64,000 nucleotides of DNA from Phaeobacter gallaeciensis DSM 26640 (GCF_000511385.1 NC_023137.1:1061001-1125000); one strand, 5' to 3'. Counted from the stretch's first letter, positions 26,768 to 35,204 are shown. Notes: a model not told the origin generated them from the letters alone. Numbers and translations: made by a program.

Positions 26768-27993
26768 TGCACCCCTCCCGAAGTTGGCCACGGGCGTGAG
26801 ATCGAGCGCAGGGAATCCACATCGTATTGCGCGTAAATGGTCGTGGTCATCGCAGATCGGTGACGCAGCACATCCCCGATCTCAGCAAGCGAAGCGCCCT
26901 TTCGCAGCATGTCCGTGGCGAGGCTGTGCCGGAGAATGTGGGTGCCGATATAGGCTTGTGGCGGGCAGATGCCGGTCGCGTCATAGGCATCACGCAAAAT
27001 CCAGCGGAGGATTTGAGCGTCCTTGAACCGCTTGAACGGCGGTTTCACCGACACGAACAGTGCTCGCTCTGGCCCCCGGCGCTCATTGCGGATGTAGTCG
27101 ACAATCGCCTCGCCGACCTCCACCGGCAGTGGCATCCGGTCATGCAACTGCCGTTTGCCGCGGATCAAGATTTCTCCGGCGCGCCAGTCGATGTCGTCCA
27201 ACTCTATCGCCGTCACTTCAGGTGCCCGAAGACCGAGCCGGGCGATCAGCATCAGCATCGCATAGTTCCGCCGACCTGTTTTCTTGTGATTGCGAACGAC
27301 CTCGATCAGACGATTGACCTCTTCGGGCTCAAGATATCTCGGAATGCCGGTCGGCTTCGGCTGCCGTGCCTTTGGCACGGCGTTGCTCAGATTGCGCTCG
27401 GTTTTGCCGCTCCAGAACAGGAACTGGAACAGATTGCGAAGATGCGATGGGCCTGTCTTGTCACGCGGCGCGTTTTGTTCCTTGCGCAACCAGAGTATGA
27501 ATCCTGTGATGTCGTCGGGCTTGATGGTGTTCAGGTCGCCAAGACCGGCGCCGAACTTGGCCGTCAGGAACCGGTCGCAAGACCGAAGGCAAGAGTAGAT
27601 GGTGTCATCGGAAAGGCCGCGCTGGACGCGAAGGTAGGCTTCATATTCCCGTTTCAGGCAAGCTCTTGGCGACATGTCCAGCGGCGGTTCAGAACGCGGC
27701 GGTGCGCCCGCGGTCTCAATCAGGAAATCCCTGAACCGATCGATGCGATGCCGACAGTGCTTTTTGTCTTTCACCGACGCGGCATTGATAATCGGCCCCG
27801 TCAGTTGATCCATGTGATCTTCAGTCAAGTCTGCGGACCCGAGGTTTGCCTTCAGCATCGCGGCCCAAAGCGTTTCGGCGGTGCCCCTGAATTTCATGAT
27901 GGAGCGGCGAGTGTATCCTTGATCTTCGATATGTGAGGCGAAGCGTTCCACCTCATTTGGTTCGACACAATTTTCCATAAGTATTTCCTTCAC
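26764..27993 (-). CDS. ritA: Tyrosine recombinase, first gene of the RIT trio
   Basis: This is a 409-residue tyrosine recombinase, the longest of the three, with an extra N-terminal segment of about 90 residues before the core-binding domain (LKREYEAYLRVQRGLSDDTI). Catalytic motifs are LGLRAPEVTAIEL, THILRHSLATDML, LRHRSAMTT and the Tyr in IYAQYD. It begins about 180 bases inside the right inverted repeat, leaving room for the trio's promoter. RIT recombinases are thought to act together on the element ends; what each one does is not established. Confidence 0.9.
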   Translation of the reverse strand: MKEILMENCVEPNEVERFASHIEDQGYTRRSIMKFRGTAETLWAAMLKANLGSADLTEDHMDQLTGPIINAASVKDKKHCRHRIDRFRDFLIETAGAPPRSEPPLDMSPRACLKREYEAYLRVQRGLSDDTIYSCLRSCDRFLTAKFGAGLGDLNTIKPDDITGFILWLRKEQNAPRDKTGPSHLRNLFQFLFWSGKTERNLSNAVPKARQPKPTGIPRYLEPEEVNRLIEVVRNHKKTGRRNYAMLMLIARLGLRAPEVTAIELDDIDWRAGEILIRGKRQLHDRMPLPVEVGEAIVDYIRNERRGPERALFVSVKPPFKRFKDAQILRWILRDAYDATGICPPQAYIGTHILRHSLATDMLRKGASLAEIGDVLRHRSAMTTTIYAQYDVDSLRSISRPWPTSGGVQ

Positions 27994-28175
27994 TTGGTTG
28001 GTTGAAGGATGTGCTTATGGCAGAGGACAGACACGAATGGCGCTGCCGGAAACGCGCACAAGGCGGCTTTTCCAGTCGGACCGCCCCCAGTTTGGAACAC
28101 CGACGGTCTCCGTGGTCGTCTTATGCAGTCTGAAAATACGAGGAACCCAACGAAACAGGAAATCCCCAGCCGAAA

Positions 28176-28228
28176 CGCGGCATAATCTGAACATCGGCAT
28201 TATGCGTGTTATGCCGACGTCGGCATAA
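28176..28228. repeat. Right terminal inverted repeat plus outer palindrome of the RIT element
   Basis: 28176-28204 is the perfect reverse complement of 24743-24771. It is followed after four bases by the perfect palindrome TTATGCCGACGTCGGCATAA (28209-28228), which repeats the ATGCCGA core of the terminal repeat. The left end has no outer palindrome, so the ends are asymmetric. Confidence 0.88.
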
Positions 28229-28235
28229 GGCCCAT

Positions 28236-28511
28236 TGGACCGGCAGCGATAAGCGGCTGGAGCGGATCAAGAAGTTTGCGAACCGTGAGGCCTATGCGTT
28301 CGAAGAGCTGGTGGCGGAAATCGGTGCTTGTTTCCTTGGTGCTCAGATTGGCGTCGCGCCAGAATTCGACCAAAGCGCCGCCTATGTTGAAGGGTGGTTA
28401 AAAGCTCTCAAGGAGGACAAGCGGGCGATTTTTCGCGCGGCGTCCGAGGCGCAGAAGGCAGCCGATTTTGTTCTTGCAGCGGCAGGTCAGAGCAAGGAGG
28501 TGGCAGCATGA
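28236..28511 (+). pseudogene. ardC: ardC-like antirestriction/zincin gene, 3' part
   Basis: The remaining 91 codons of ardC begin in the correct frame with WTGSDKRLERI, matching the HExxH-x-TG continuation of the family (AHEVIH in the 5' part, then WTG). They go on through AYAFEELVAEIGACFLGAQIG, which carries the distal glutamate of the zincin site, to the usual alanine-rich C-terminus. There is no start codon of its own with a ribosome site. The stop overlaps the next small gene (ATGA), so the downstream genes may depend on a promoter inside or beyond the RIT element. Confidence 0.85.
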
Positions 28512-28711
28512 TCCCTGACTATCAAAGCGATGTTTTTGCGACCACGCGCTTGGAAGACACGGTCAGCCTGCGAAGCGCTGCACGTGAGGCGCGCGCCACG
28601 CTTTATGCGGTTCTGAACCGGCTGGAGCTGAACGATCTAGAGGGTGAGGAGCAGCCCTATATCGACGATTGTCTCGGGGCTCTCGCAATCCTTGAGGAGG
28701 CGTTGCGATGA
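28508..28711 (+). CDS. Small hypothetical protein of the transfer region
   Basis: This is a 67-residue acidic, helical-looking protein (SLRSAAREARATLYAVLNRL, EEQPYIDDCLGALAILEEAL). It starts on the ardC stop (ATGA) and its own stop overlaps the next start (ATGA), which shows it is part of one translation-coupled series. GGAGG lies 11 bases upstream. No family is recognised. Confidence 0.7.
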   Translation: MIPDYQSDVFATTRLEDTVSLRSAAREARATLYAVLNRLELNDLEGEEQPYIDDCLGALAILEEALR

Positions 28712-28932
28712 CCTTGGAAGAGATCAAAGCAGCAGTGGACGCGGGCAACCGCGTTCACTGGGGCAACAGCGGGTATGTGGTGACGCGTGATGACCTCGGG
28801 CAATACCTCATCACCTTCACCCGGAACGGGTCAGCTATCGGCTTGACCAGTCGGGATGGCACCCGCCTGAACGGCAAGCCTGACGAATTTTTCGTCAGTG
28901 AAAGCGACGAGGTTTGCCATGAAGTATTCTGA
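28708..28932 (+). CDS. Small hypothetical protein of the transfer region
   Basis: This 74-residue protein, probably mostly beta (RVHWGNSGYVVTRDDLGQYL, ITFTRNGSAIGL), is coupled by ATGA to the gene before it and overlaps the next by 14 bases. GGAGG precedes the start (28695-28699). There is no signal or membrane segment. Small proteins of this kind commonly sit between ardC and mobilisation genes on roseobacter plasmids; the function is unknown. Confidence 0.7.
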   Translation: MTLEEIKAAVDAGNRVHWGNSGYVVTRDDLGQYLITFTRNGSAIGLTSRDGTRLNGKPDEFFVSESDEVCHEVF

Positions 28933-29200
28933 CATCAGGCAGGCGGCCCGAGAGGGCCGCGCCAGCGTTCATCTGCATGGGTTCTGCAATCTGCCCGATG
29001 GCGGGCAGGAGTATTGTGATGATCCAGGACTGATCGATGGCTGGGCGATCTATGTCCGAGTTGAGACCCCGGACGACCCGCAACAGCCTTTTGATCTGCA
29101 CGAGTTGCCCGACCATCAAACCTATGCCAGTGCCGAAGGCGCAGCCCGCGCAATAGCGCTGCAATTGCTTGGCGATGCTGAGGCGTGGAACCACGACTAG
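28919..29200 (+). CDS. Small hypothetical protein of the transfer region
   Basis: This 93-residue soluble protein (MKYSDIRQAAREGRASVHLH at the start; DGWAIYVRVETPDDP in the middle) is acidic overall. The ATG at 28919 is chosen with GACGAGG upstream; an in-frame ATG at 28898 is weaker. It is the last of the four coupled frames from ardC. No known domain is recognised. Confidence 0.65.
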   Translation: MKYSDIRQAAREGRASVHLHGFCNLPDGGQEYCDDPGLIDGWAIYVRVETPDDPQQPFDLHELPDHQTYASAEGAARAIALQLLGDAEAWNHD

Positions 29201-29269
29201 TGGTGCCATGCCTTGAGCATGTGGCCGGGCTTTGCCCGGCGGTCGCAGCCGATGGCTGCTCCAAACGGA

Positions 29270-29341
29270 ATACAGGCAGTTGATTCAATATTATAATATT
29301 GAATCAATTATGGCGAAATGCAATAACGGGGCTGCCTGTAT
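29270..29341. other. Candidate oriT: nested inverted repeats upstream of mobC
   Basis: A perfect 28-bp palindrome (29280-29307; arms TTGATTCAATATTA / TAATATTGAATCAA) is enclosed by a second inverted repeat, ATACAGGCAG (29270-29279) and CTGCCTGTAT (29332-29341). The region is non-coding, starts 69 bases after the last small gene and ends 33 bases before mobC. Origins of transfer typically lie beside the mobilisation genes and consist of inverted repeats next to the nick. The inner palindrome may alternatively be a MobC or promoter operator. Confidence 0.6.
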
Positions 29342-29374
29342 GATGCTGGCAAGAAATAGGGGTGATTACTTCAC

Positions 29375-29965
29375 ATGGGCCGACCGCGCGCACCACTCCA
29401 CAAGCGACTAACGCAAAACCAGCGTTTTGCCATCGTGCGCAAGCGTGCCGAGGGGGTGCCGATCGAGGATCTGGCTCGTGAATTCGGCGTCACGACCCGC
29501 AGCATCTTCTACACGTTGAAGGCCGATCAAAGCCGCAAGTTGGATGCACGCGTGCGCTCCGAGCTGGTGAATGTCCGGCTCACACTGAAGGAGCTTGCGA
29601 GCTTCGATGCGGTGCTGACGCGGCATGATATCAACAGTCGGGCAGAGGGGCTGCGGCGGCTGATCTATGCGTCGAACGATCTGTTTGTTCCCGATGATGA
29701 ACTGGCGAACCAGATGCAGGGGTTATCGGCTTCGCTCAATCGCACCGGCAACAACATCAACCAAATTGCGCAGCGCCTGAACGAGGCAAAGCGCCAGGGC
29801 AAGACGCCGCCCTATGGCAATTCTGCCCATGCCCAAGTGCGCGCCTTGGCCGGGCTGATCTTCGATATCGCCGACCAAGTTCAGGACATGGCGCAGCGCC
29901 GCCGCAGCGCGCTGTCTGGCGAGATTGCCCGCGTTCTGGGAGGCTTTACCGATGGCCCGGAATAG
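29375..29965 (+). CDS. mobC: MobC-like relaxosome accessory protein
   Basis: This 196-residue protein has an N-terminal helix-turn-helix (residues about 10-55: RFAIVRKRAEGVPIEDLARE, GVTTRSIFYTLK) followed by the MobC family region (LSASLNRTGNNINQIAQRLN at about 115-135). MobC proteins bind oriT and help the relaxase open the DNA. The gene begins 33 bases after the nested palindromes and overlaps the relaxase gene by 14 bases. The added DNA-binding domain suggests it also regulates the operon. Confidence 0.85.
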   Translation: MGRPRAPLHKRLTQNQRFAIVRKRAEGVPIEDLAREFGVTTRSIFYTLKADQSRKLDARVRSELVNVRLTLKELASFDAVLTRHDINSRAEGLRRLIYASNDLFVPDDELANQMQGLSASLNRTGNNINQIAQRLNEAKRQGKTPPYGNSAHAQVRALAGLIFDIADQVQDMAQRRRSALSGEIARVLGGFTDGPE

Positions 29966-31748
29966 CGCCGTCGCCGCCGCGCAGGAGGCCTTCTTCGATC
30001 GCGACTGGAGCCGCATTCGCGGCAGCGTCCCGCGCGCCCGTGCCAAGCAAATGGCGCGCGCCGCCATGGGGCATTCCCCCGCGATCTTCAAAGCCATTCG
30101 CGACGGCGGCACGCACAACAAAATGCAGCTGCGCAACCAGCTGGAATACCTGACCACCAAGTCGAGCTTCATCATCGACAGCCGTGGCACCTATGACGGC
30201 CAAAGCGTCTTGTCCGCGAAAGAGATCGAGCAGGTCACACGCCGGTTTGCAGCGCAATGGAATGAAGGGTTTCATCCCAAGCTGGGGCATACCTCGCATC
30301 TCTTGATGGCTTTCCCGATTGGTTCACGCGGAGAGGATGTCGCCGAGATCACGCGCGAGATCTGCGAGCGGTTCTTTCAGGGCGAAGGTAGCCATTTTGA
30401 CTATATCGCCGCCGTACATGAGGACCGGGACCACCCGCATGCCCATATCGTCCTGAATCGGCGCAGCAAGGACGGTGAATTTTTCTTTCTGAAGGAAGGG
30501 CACCACTTCAACTACGACAGTTTTCGCGAGGCGATGGTTGAGGTGTCGGACCGCTATGGGTTGCGGCTTGAGGCGACGCGAAAGCTCGAGCGTGGGATCA
30601 CAACGAAGAGGTCAAGCGACGTGGACCAACGTCGTGCAGAAGTCACGGGGCAGAAGCTGACTGAGCGTGAGCGCGTGGGTCCGGAGCTTGACCGTGCCTT
30701 GGCCGAGGTGGCGCAGAACGCGCGGCTCTATCGCGGCCTTGCGGCCGAGGCCTCACGCGAGAACCAGCATGACATTGCAGCAGCCATGGACAAGGCCGCG
30801 ACGCTCTTGGCGCAGGGCAAACCGATTGAAGCAGATGGGAAGGTATATGGTATGGCCGAAGAACAGCATTCGTTTGATGAGGTCGTGGATGCCTTTCACG
30901 ACAAGATCAACCAAGCTGAACGTATAGTCGCTGAGGCTCCGGTCGATCGGCGGGCGGCGCTCGAGCATGAGCTGAACGATATCTATCGTTCTTTGTCACA
31001 TCTGAGCCCTATGGGAACGCAGTCCCACACCTTGCTCGAGGACGCGTCCAAAAGCGGGATTTATTCGGCTGCGAACATCCAGGCCGAAGCCCAAGGTGCC
31101 TTGCAGGATTCAGGGCTCGCCGAACGCCTTCAAGAGGCTTTGAAAGGCACCGGCATTGATGCGCAGGATGTTACGCGTCGCGTCGAAATAGGCGCGGGAA
31201 ATGCCGCACTGGAGAGGCAATGGCTTGGCCAGGATTTGAAGGCGATTGCCGAGAAGGAAGGCTTTGACCTGTCACGCGCCGATCAGCTGGAGCAGGCGAT
31301 CGACCGCCTTGACCAGGTGCACAGTGATCTGGGCCGTGCCTTGGCCGATGCTGAGGTTCTAAAGGACAGTGGGGCGGTGGAAGCCGACCGGCAGGAAGCG
31401 ATAGTCGACAGGTTGCCGCCGACCACGGCTGATATCCTGAGCCGAATGAGGGTCGACCCAACCGCAGATCCATTCCGCAGCGATCTGGAGCGTGAGACTT
31501 TTCGTGCTGAGATGGAGGAACTGGTCGGTGAAGAGGGCACCCCGGACTTGGCGATTGGCGATGAGACCAGGCTAGAGGAGCATATCGAAGACCGCCTGGA
31601 CCGGCTCTATGCGGCGAAGGCCTATCTGCAGATGGCGAACAGTGTGACGATGGAGCATGTCCTCGACGAAATCGCCAATGAAGAAATTGATGTTCAACGC
31701 GAGCGGCATGTCGATAGCGATGGCGAAAAGGGCGTGACGCATGGGTAA
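29952..31748 (+). CDS. VirD2/MobA-type relaxase
   Basis: This 598-residue protein has a relaxase domain in the first 220 residues with the metal-binding three-histidine motif HEDRDHPHAHIVLNR near residue 156; a tyrosine nucleophile lies upstream (candidates in LEYLTTKSS and GTYDGQS). The long C-terminal part is helical and acidic and probably carries the secretion signal. Relaxases nick oriT, stay bound to the 5' end and pilot the strand through the type IV channel. The ATG at 29952 lies within mobC, the usual coupled arrangement; a codon at 29925 is rejected. Confidence 0.87.
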   Translation: MARNSAVAAAQEAFFDRDWSRIRGSVPRARAKQMARAAMGHSPAIFKAIRDGGTHNKMQLRNQLEYLTTKSSFIIDSRGTYDGQSVLSAKEIEQVTRRFAAQWNEGFHPKLGHTSHLLMAFPIGSRGEDVAEITREICERFFQGEGSHFDYIAAVHEDRDHPHAHIVLNRRSKDGEFFFLKEGHHFNYDSFREAMVEVSDRYGLRLEATRKLERGITTKRSSDVDQRRAEVTGQKLTERERVGPELDRALAEVAQNARLYRGLAAEASRENQHDIAAAMDKAATLLAQGKPIEADGKVYGMAEEQHSFDEVVDAFHDKINQAERIVAEAPVDRRAALEHELNDIYRSLSHLSPMGTQSHTLLEDASKSGIYSAANIQAEAQGALQDSGLAERLQEALKGTGIDAQDVTRRVEIGAGNAALERQWLGQDLKAIAEKEGFDLSRADQLEQAIDRLDQVHSDLGRALADAEVLKDSGAVEADRQEAIVDRLPPTTADILSRMRVDPTADPFRSDLERETFRAEMEELVGEEGTPDLAIGDETRLEEHIEDRLDRLYAAKAYLQMANSVTMEHVLDEIANEEIDVQRERHVDSDGEKGVTHG

Positions 31749-33669
31749 GGCGCGGATCGCACTCGGCGTCATGAGCTTTGCTCTTCTGGGCGCGGTGCTG
31801 GGGTATGTTCTGGCGTCGGCCTTTCTGACGTTCCACTGGTTCGGGGTCGGGGCGGATATCGATTTCTTGATGCTGGCACGCAGCTATGGGGTTCTCCGAA
31901 CGACGCATCAGGCCGACATGCAGATTGTTCACTTGGTCGTGGGGATCAGCACTGGTGCCGGTGTTTTGCTCAGTGCGGTGTTGATGAACGATGCGCTGAC
32001 CAAATTTGGGGAAACCCACTGGCAGCAGATGTCCGAGATGAAGCGGAACGGTTTCTTCGGCAAGCCTGGCCACGGCTTTGTCCTCGGCAAAATGGGCAAG
32101 CCCAAAAGTCGCAAACCCTTCGTGATGTCCAAGGTATTCCCCCATGCCCTGATCGTCGCCCCGACCGGACGCGGTAAGACCACAGGGTTCGTCATCCCGA
32201 ACCTTTTGACCTATCAAGGCAGTGCCGTGGTGCTGGACGTTAAGGGCGAAAATTTCGAGGCAACAGCGCGCCACAGGGCAGCGCAGGGCGACCAGGTGTT
32301 CCGGTTTGCGCCCACTGATTGGCAGGATGGCCGCTCGCACCGGTACAATCCTTTGTTGCGCATATCGGCGCTGGACAACGTCGATCGCCAGCAGATGGAG
32401 CTGCAGCTTCTAGCATCGCTGTTCTTGCAAGCTGATAGCGACCGGGTCCAAGGGCTTCTCGATGGCGGCATCGACCTGTTTGTGGCGGCAGGGCTTTTGG
32501 CGTTTGAGCGCAAGCGGCCGACCCTGGGCGAGATCTACCGCATCACCGCATCTGGCGGGGACAAGCAAAAGGAATATCGCCGTCGCGCCGACGAAGTGGT
32601 CTACCCCGCTGCCAAGCTGATATTCATGCGCATGGCCTCGACCAACAACGACACGCTGACCTCCTACCTGTCGCTCTTGATGACATCTGGCCTCAAGCAG
32701 TGGTCGAACCCCGCCATAGACCGGGCGACCGCGACCTCAGACTTCGATTTTCGCGACATCCGAAAGGCACCCTTTTCGGTCTATCTCGTGGTCGAACCGC
32801 TTATGGTGAAACCCCTCGCGCCGCTGATCCGATTGTTCTTCTCGGACTTGCTGGCATCGCTGCAGGACCATGAACCAGGCAAGGACGAGCCTTGGCCCGT
32901 GATGATCATGCTCGATGAGTTCAACCGCCTCGGCAAAATGCCCATCGTTCTGGACAGCATCGAAACTCTGCGCTCCTACCGCGCCAATCTCGCGATCGTC
33001 ACCCAGACCATCCCGGCGCTCGATGAAATCTACGGTGAAAACGCCCGCCGCGCCTTGCAGGGCAACGCGGGCATCAAGCTCTATCTCACGCCCTCAGATG
33101 AGAAGACCATCGAAGAGCTTAGCAAAGCCGTCGGCAAAACCACCAAGCGCGTTGTAACCCGCTCACGGTCGGTCGGCCGAAACCCCTTCGCCGGGCGCAG
33201 TATGTCTGAACGGACCGAAGAAACCGCGTTGTTACCTGAGGACGAGGCACGGCGCATGGATCTTGATGACATCGTTCTGGTGGTCGACGCGCAAATGCCC
33301 GTGCGCGCCAAGCGGATCAAATACTATGACGACCGGTTCTTTAAGCAGATATTCGACAAGCAGACAGGCGATCTGCCATACCCCTCACCCGGGGACCAAA
33401 TGCGCGGGCTGCAAGGGCAGATCAAGGCGCTGGAGGCTAAGATTGGAGCGCTTGAGATGCCGAAAGCGGTTTCAGGTGACGGGTCCGAAAGCGGAGGGAC
33501 GCGGCGCGAAGAGATCGATGCTCTGGCCAATGAAGAGCGGGGTCCGGCGTCAGGCAAAAAGCCTAGTTTGAGCGAGTATCAAGCAGGAGTTGAACGGGTG
33601 GAGAGATTTATGGAGGAGGCAGCTCGGGGACGAAGGGCGTATTTTGTTGAAAAACTCTTTCTTGATTGA
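31741..33669 (+). CDS. virD4: Type IV coupling protein VirD4/TraG, 3' end altered by IS insertion
   Basis: This 642-residue inner-membrane ATPase has two N-terminal membrane segments (ALLGAVLGYVLASAFL near residue 15-30 and VGISTGAGVLLSAVLM near 72), Walker A APTGRGKTTGFV near 139 and Walker B MIMLDEFNRLG near 389. It links the relaxosome to the VirB channel. Its last seven residues (VEKLFLD) and stop lie within the left end of the IS1182-type element, so the original C-terminus is lost. The core ATPase is complete, so the protein may still work. The start overlaps the relaxase gene by 8 bases. Confidence 0.88.
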   Translation: MGKARIALGVMSFALLGAVLGYVLASAFLTFHWFGVGADIDFLMLARSYGVLRTTHQADMQIVHLVVGISTGAGVLLSAVLMNDALTKFGETHWQQMSEMKRNGFFGKPGHGFVLGKMGKPKSRKPFVMSKVFPHALIVAPTGRGKTTGFVIPNLLTYQGSAVVLDVKGENFEATARHRAAQGDQVFRFAPTDWQDGRSHRYNPLLRISALDNVDRQQMELQLLASLFLQADSDRVQGLLDGGIDLFVAAGLLAFERKRPTLGEIYRITASGGDKQKEYRRRADEVVYPAAKLIFMRMASTNNDTLTSYLSLLMTSGLKQWSNPAIDRATATSDFDFRDIRKAPFSVYLVVEPLMVKPLAPLIRLFFSDLLASLQDHEPGKDEPWPVMIMLDEFNRLGKMPIVLDSIETLRSYRANLAIVTQTIPALDEIYGENARRALQGNAGIKLYLTPSDEKTIEELSKAVGKTTKRVVTRSRSVGRNPFAGRSMSERTEETALLPEDEARRMDLDDIVLVVDAQMPVRAKRIKYYDDRFFKQIFDKQTGDLPYPSPGDQMRGLQGQIKALEAKIGALEMPKAVSGDGSESGGTRREEIDALANEERGPASGKKPSLSEYQAGVERVERFMEEAARGRRAYFVEKLFLD

Positions 33670-35169
33670 AGCCTGAACTGCTGATTCAATTCCCTTATTG
33701 ATTGGGGGATTTCGCAATGTTGGGACCAAGACAAGAAGCACAGGCGGCACTGTTTTATAAGTTTTCGCTTGATAATCATGTCCCACAAGATCACCTGTTG
33801 CGATCCATTGATCGTTTTGTCGATCTGAGAAGCGTTCGCGCCCATCTTGCAGATTTCTACAGCCACACAGGCCGTCCGTCGGTTGACCCGGAACTTCTGA
33901 TCCGCATGCTTCTGGTAGGCTATTGCTTCGGCATCCGATCCGAGCGACGGCTCTGCGAAGAGGTGCATTTGAACCTCGCCTATCGCTGGTTTTGCCGCCT
34001 CGATCTGACGGACCGGACCCCGGATCACTCAACCTTTTCCAAGAACCGACACGGGCGTTTCCGGGAGAGTGAGTTACTGCGGCATTTGTTTGAGATGACC
34101 GTCGCCCGCTGTATTGAGGAAGGTCTTGCCAGCGGGCAGCGCATGGCAGTTGACGCCAGCTTGATCGAAGCAGATGCCAACAAGCAGAACTCAACACCGA
34201 AGGAAAAATGGGATGCGACGAGCGTCGATCCTGTCGACGCGCCTCGCGCAGTCCGTGAGTATCTCGACACGCTAGATTGTGCCGCATTTGGCGCAGCGAG
34301 CGAGGTTCAGCTCAAGTTTACCTCGCATTCCGATCCGGCTAGTCAGTGGACTGCAGCCCGCAAAGGCCCTGCCTTCTTTAGCTATTCAGACAATTACCTG
34401 ATCGACACTGATCATGGTGTTATTCTGGACGTCGAAGGTACCCGTTCGATCCGGCAAGCGGAGGTTGGATCGACGCAGACCATGCTCATACGGGTGAAAG
34501 ACAAATTCGACCTAGTCCCTGGCTGGATGATCGCCGATACCGCCTACGGCTCCGGCCCGATGCTTGGCTGGCTCGTGGATCGCAAGATCGATCCTTACAT
34601 TCCGGTCATCGACAAGTCCGGGCGTCCCGACGGAACTTGGACACGCACGGACTTCGAATGGGATGCTGAGAATAATCAATACATCTGCCCCGAGGGGCAC
34701 GCGCTCAAACAGTTCCGCCGGAATTACTCCGATCCGAACCGTGGCCCGACAGGCAAGGGCACAGCGCGATATCGCGCCTTGAAAGAAGTCTGTCAGGTCT
34801 GCCCGTCCAAGCAAAAATGCTGCCCCAATGCTGATGCGCGCAAGATCACTCGTGAAGAGCACGAAGATGCCCGGCAGGTCGCCAGAGATTTAGCCAAAAC
34901 CGAAGAATACCAGATCGCGATGAAGCTCCGAAAGAAAGTTGAGATGCTCTTTGCTCACCTCAAACGCATTCTTGGGCTGGGACGACTGCGGTTACGAGGA
35001 CCATGTGGCGCAAATGACGAATTCCTGCTCGCCGCCACTGCCCAAAACCTCCGCAAACTAGCCAAGATTCTTCCTGCACCGCAGCAAACGTGCAAAGCCT
35101 TATAGAAAAGGCGCTCGCGCTCTGTTCAGAACCACACCTGCTGCGCCTGCAATACGTTGTTTTTCCACA
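33645..35169 (+). mobile_element. IS1182-family insertion sequence
   Basis: The single transposase gene is bounded by short imperfect inverted ends: TGTTGAAAAAC at 33645-33655 on the left and GTTTTTCCACA at 35159-35169 on the right (10 of 11 bases match when inverted). The element cuts the 3' end of virD4. I could not see a convincing target duplication, so the outer limits are approximate and the right flank may be rearranged. Confidence 0.7.
33717..35105 (+). CDS. IS1182-family transposase
   Basis: This 462-residue transposase has the DUF772 N-terminal region (RSIDRFVDLRSVRAHLADFY, GRPSVDPELLIRMLLVGYCF, RTPDHSTFSKNR). The DDE core has candidate acids in MAVDASLIEADANK and MIADTAYGSG and a late glutamate in KVEMLFAHLKRILGL. 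A cysteine-rich CPSKQKCCPNA segment lies between, as in IS1182 relatives. It appears full length. GGGGGAT at 33704-33710 supports the ATG at 33717. Confidence 0.88.
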   Translation: MLGPRQEAQAALFYKFSLDNHVPQDHLLRSIDRFVDLRSVRAHLADFYSHTGRPSVDPELLIRMLLVGYCFGIRSERRLCEEVHLNLAYRWFCRLDLTDRTPDHSTFSKNRHGRFRESELLRHLFEMTVARCIEEGLASGQRMAVDASLIEADANKQNSTPKEKWDATSVDPVDAPRAVREYLDTLDCAAFGAASEVQLKFTSHSDPASQWTAARKGPAFFSYSDNYLIDTDHGVILDVEGTRSIRQAEVGSTQTMLIRVKDKFDLVPGWMIADTAYGSGPMLGWLVDRKIDPYIPVIDKSGRPDGTWTRTDFEWDAENNQYICPEGHALKQFRRNYSDPNRGPTGKGTARYRALKEVCQVCPSKQKCCPNADARKITREEHEDARQVARDLAKTEEYQIAMKLRKKVEMLFAHLKRILGLGRLRLRGPCGANDEFLLAATAQNLRKLAKILPAPQQTCKAL

Positions 35170-35180
35170 GAATCAGCGGG

Positions 35181-35204
35181 AAGCCGACTTTCGCTGCAAC
35201 TGCG
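35181..35204 (+). repeat. Copy 2 of a dispersed 24-bp sequence
   Basis: It begins AAGCCGACTTTCGCTGCAAC and matches 21 of 24 bases of 18231-18254. It lies 11 bases outside the right end of the insertion sequence, before the tctA gene. The rest of the 35170-35296 gap shows nothing else recognisable. Confidence 0.4.

Larger units (their letters stand above)
24746..28231 (-). mobile_element. RIT element (recombinase-in-trio) inserted in ardC
   Basis: Three overlapping tyrosine recombinase genes in one direction are bounded by perfect 29-bp inverted repeats, the definition of a RIT element. The host gene flanks are identifiable: ardC codons end with ATCCAT at 24745 and resume with CCATTGG at 28232. 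CCAT is present on both sides, so it is a target duplication or the shared crossover sequence. At the right end an extra perfect 20-bp palindrome, TTATGCCGACGTCGGCATAA (28209-28228), lies between the repeat and ardC. Removing 24746-28235 would restore an uninterrupted 292-residue reading frame. Confidence 0.88.

Noticed and set aside
26827..27936. 369-residue plus-strand open frame
   Set aside because: It is antisense to ritA; long opposite frames are expected in GC-rich coding DNA.
24746..28231. The three recombinases as the integrase of the whole element
   Set aside because: They have their own inverted ends and interrupt ardC, so they belong to a separate nested element; the integrase acting at tRNA-Cys is not in view.
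33645..35169. Target-site duplication flanking the IS1182 element
   Set aside because: No matching short repeat was found outside the two ends, so none is claimed.
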